DNA from: Bacteroidota bacterium
Lineage (GTDB): Bacteria > Bacteroidota > Bacteroidia > Bacteroidales > PUMT01
Direction of reading: 5' to 3'
Assembly (NCBI GenBank): GCA_003554865.1
Contig: PWHJ01000029.1
Coordinates: 1-53,643, forward strand
DNA: 53,643 nt
The notes below the pieces were generated by a model. The model did no database searches and had not been told where the DNA came from. It worked only from the letters and a program-made list of their open reading frames with translations. Shown piece after piece: positions 52,258 to 53,643 of the stretch. Numbering within the stretch: position 1 is the first letter of the stretch; each line of letters starts with the position of its first letter. The position numbers and the translations under genes were made by a program.

Positions 52258-53421
52258 TTACCCTTTGATTGAGGCTATCTCCTCTACGGCTTTTATTGCC
52301 GCCTCGATCTGCTCTTCTGTATTGAAAGGGCCGAGACCAAACCTCACTGTTCCCTGAATATCTTTTGTACCGAGTCTTTCATGAACCATCGGAGCACATT
52401 GCAGGCCTGTGCGGCAGGCAATATTGTAATCCACATCAAGCATCATGCCAACATCAGCCGACGACATACCGGTAATATTAAAGCTCAAAACGGGATTTTG
52501 ATTTTCGGTATTTTCCGCACAATAAACTTTAACCCTTTCAATATTCTGAAGTCCGTTCCTCAGTTTGTCCCACAACACCAATTCCTGATTGTGGATGTTT
52601 TCAATACCTTTTTCATTTATCCATTTTACCCCGGCATTTAAGCCGGCCACCCCGGCCATGTTAAGGGTGCCGCATTCAAGCCTGTAGGGAAATTCCTCAA
52701 GATGGGAAAGTTGTGCAGAGCGTACTCCCGTACCCCCAAACCTGGTGGGTTTTACAGGCACCCCCTCCATCACGTAGGATCCGCCAATTCCTGTGGGTCC
52801 CATAAGGGACTTGTGACCGGTAAACACGTAAACATCTATGCCCATTGCCTGCATATCAACATTTACGCAACCGGCTCCCTGAGCTCCGTCAACTATAAAC
52901 AGCACACCGGCATCCTTGCATATTTTACCTATCTCCTCCAGAGGCTGAACTGTACCTATAATATTGGAGCAGTGATTCACCACAACCATTTTGGTATTGG
53001 GCTGCAATGCTTTTTTTATATCACCGGGGTCAACGTAGCCTTTTTCATCGAACGGCACATGCGTGGTCTCCGCAATACCGTCTGTGCCGAGATGGTAAAG
53101 CGGACGAAGAACGGAGTTGTGCTCAAGCATGGTCGTTACAATATGATCTCCTTTACCGGCAAGACCCTGAATGTTCATATTCAAAGAATCGCTGGCATTG
53201 TAACTGAAAGTTAGCCTGTTTGGATCGCCGTCCCCGTTAAAAAGTTCCATCAGCATAGTGCGGGTTTCCATTACAAGCTCCTCTGCTTCTATTGAGGCGT
53301 CAAAACCTGAGCGCCCCGGACTTACCCCTTTACTGGTGCAGAATTCATATATGAAATCATACACCAGCGCAGGCTTTGGAAAGGTGGTGGCAGCATTGTC
53401 CAGGTAAATAAAATTTTCCAT
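52258..53421 (-). CDS. Cysteine desulfurase family PLP enzyme
   Basis: 387 residues, class V aminotransferase fold. The PLP lysine is Lys204 in TGHKSL, the cofactor pocket has EHNSVLRPL and VDGAQGAG, and a Cys-containing active-site segment CRTGLQC (Cys336, Cys342) lies near the C-terminus. The layout fits the NifS/CsdB-related subfamily often annotated simply as cysteine desulfurase family protein; it may mobilise sulfur or selenium from (seleno)cysteine. No iscU or suf gene is adjacent, so its role in Fe-S assembly is open. Its leader is made of repeat copy C. Confidence 0.9.
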   Translation of the reverse strand: MENFIYLDNAATTFPKPALVYDFIYEFCTSKGVSPGRSGFDASIEAEELVMETRTMLMELFNGDGDPNRLTFSYNASDSLNMNIQGLAGKGDHIVTTMLEHNSVLRPLYHLGTDGIAETTHVPFDEKGYVDPGDIKKALQPNTKMVVVNHCSNIIGTVQPLEEIGKICKDAGVLFIVDGAQGAGCVNVDMQAMGIDVYVFTGHKSLMGPTGIGGSYVMEGVPVKPTRFGGTGVRSAQLSHLEEFPYRLECGTLNMAGVAGLNAGVKWINEKGIENIHNQELVLWDKLRNGLQNIERVKVYCAENTENQNPVLSFNITGMSSADVGMMLDVDYNIACRTGLQCAPMVHERLGTKDIQGTVRFGLGPFNTEEQIEAAIKAVEEIASIKG

Positions 53422-53439
53422 AACCGGGTATTTTTTGGT

Positions 53440-53530
53440 TCATCCGTACAAACAAAGTTAATTAAACTAATTTTCAATAAGTTATTATAGAATGTCAATT
53501 AAATTCATTTCTTTTTTTCTGAATGGACCT
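53440..53530 (-). repeat. Repeat copy C, upstream of the cysteine-desulfurase-like gene
   Basis: Read on the minus strand it starts GGAGGTCCATTCAG and ends TTTGTACGGATGAA, about 20 bp before the ATG at 53421. It contains only the right half of the element; the left half present in copies A and B is replaced by sequence resembling the 3' end of a group II intron. Identity to copy B is about 90% by eye. Confidence 0.85.
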
Positions 53531-53643
53531 CCGGGTAGAGCGGTTTGTTGCCTCCCCGCTCCCCCACAGATCCGGACGAGCGCCGTTAACGCATCCGGTT
53601 CCTCGGTAATCAGTTTCGCAAAGACGGAGCATAAGAATTAGAA
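53531..53643 (-). mobile_element. Probable 3' end of a group II intron (domains V and VI), cut by window edge
   Basis: On the minus strand 53601-53569 reads GAACCGGATGCG, a small loop, then CTCGTCCGGATC, which has the length (33 nt) and arms of group II domain V. A second hairpin, GAGCGG/CCGCTC with TACCC after it (53561 to about 53532), matches domain VI with a candidate branch-point A. The catalytic triad position reads AAC instead of the usual AGC, and the expected AY end is not obvious, so the copy may be decayed. The rest of the intron and any reverse transcriptase would lie beyond the window. Confidence 0.6.

Overview
The window looks like a chromosomal segment of an anaerobic, fermentative member of the Bacteroidota. 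Three things point there: promoters of the TTTG/TAnnTTTG type in front of the SRP RNA and gapA; Bacteroidota-type families (DUF4199, SiaC/DUF1987, FISUMP, a short primary sigma factor, Rho with a large disordered insert); and a tmRNA tag reading GENNFALAA. Anaerobic energy metabolism is shown by the [FeFe]-hydrogenase maturases HydE and HydG, a TM1266-type hydrogenase regulator and a full-length pyruvate:ferredoxin oxidoreductase (NifJ). Most of the window is ordinary core genome. I see no prophage, CRISPR array, rRNA or ordinary tRNA gene.

Layout. 1-1.4 kb: two secreted proteins, the first cut by the window edge. 1.8-3.7 kb: pterin dehydratase, two tiny membrane proteins, hemolysin-III family protein. 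3.9-10.2 kb: gamma-glutamyltransferase, nitroreductase overlapping hydE, a large secreted M14-like peptidase. 10.3-12.1 kb: hydrogenase regulator and hydG. 12.3-17.1 kb: FISUMP protein, ProX-like deacylase, M3 peptidase lipoprotein, MsrB-MsrA fusion. 17.1-21.5 kb: two secreted amidohydrolase-family proteins. 21.8-25.8 kb: gapA, SiaC, MacB-like permease, LuxC-like acyl-CoA reductase. 25.9-29.5 kb: miaA, then a DUF4199/GT2/GT4 operon. 29.6-31.2 kb: SRP RNA, transaldolase-like gene, YciO-like protein. 31.2-37.7 kb: trkH, trkA, comEC, def, ruvX. 37.8-44.6 kb: nifJ, rho and the primary sigma factor. 44.7-47.2 kb: rpe, a LYS1-like dehydrogenase and tmRNA. 47.3-50.1 kb: a lipid-related run (phytol/dolichol-kinase-like, CdsA, TauE-like, CDP-alcohol phosphatidyltransferase). 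50.5-53.6 kb: HMG-CoA reductase, a small GlsB/YeaQ-type protein, a cysteine-desulfurase-like enzyme and, at the very edge, what looks like the 3' end (domains V and VI) of a group II intron.

The most unusual signal is a repeat of about 90-135 bp present three times, each time in the same orientation and ending 0-25 bp before a start codon: in front of miaA, HMG-CoA reductase and the cysteine-desulfurase-like gene. Two copies carry an extra left half with an inverted repeat; in one this left half supplies the last ten codons of the acyl-CoA reductase, and in the other it forms a 26-codon leader ORF ahead of HMG-CoA reductase. In the third copy the left half is missing and the putative group II intron end sits at the junction. 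The repeat could be a shared regulatory leader or a small mobile element. The three genes could all feed (methylthio)isopentenyl modification of tRNA, but that link is inference.
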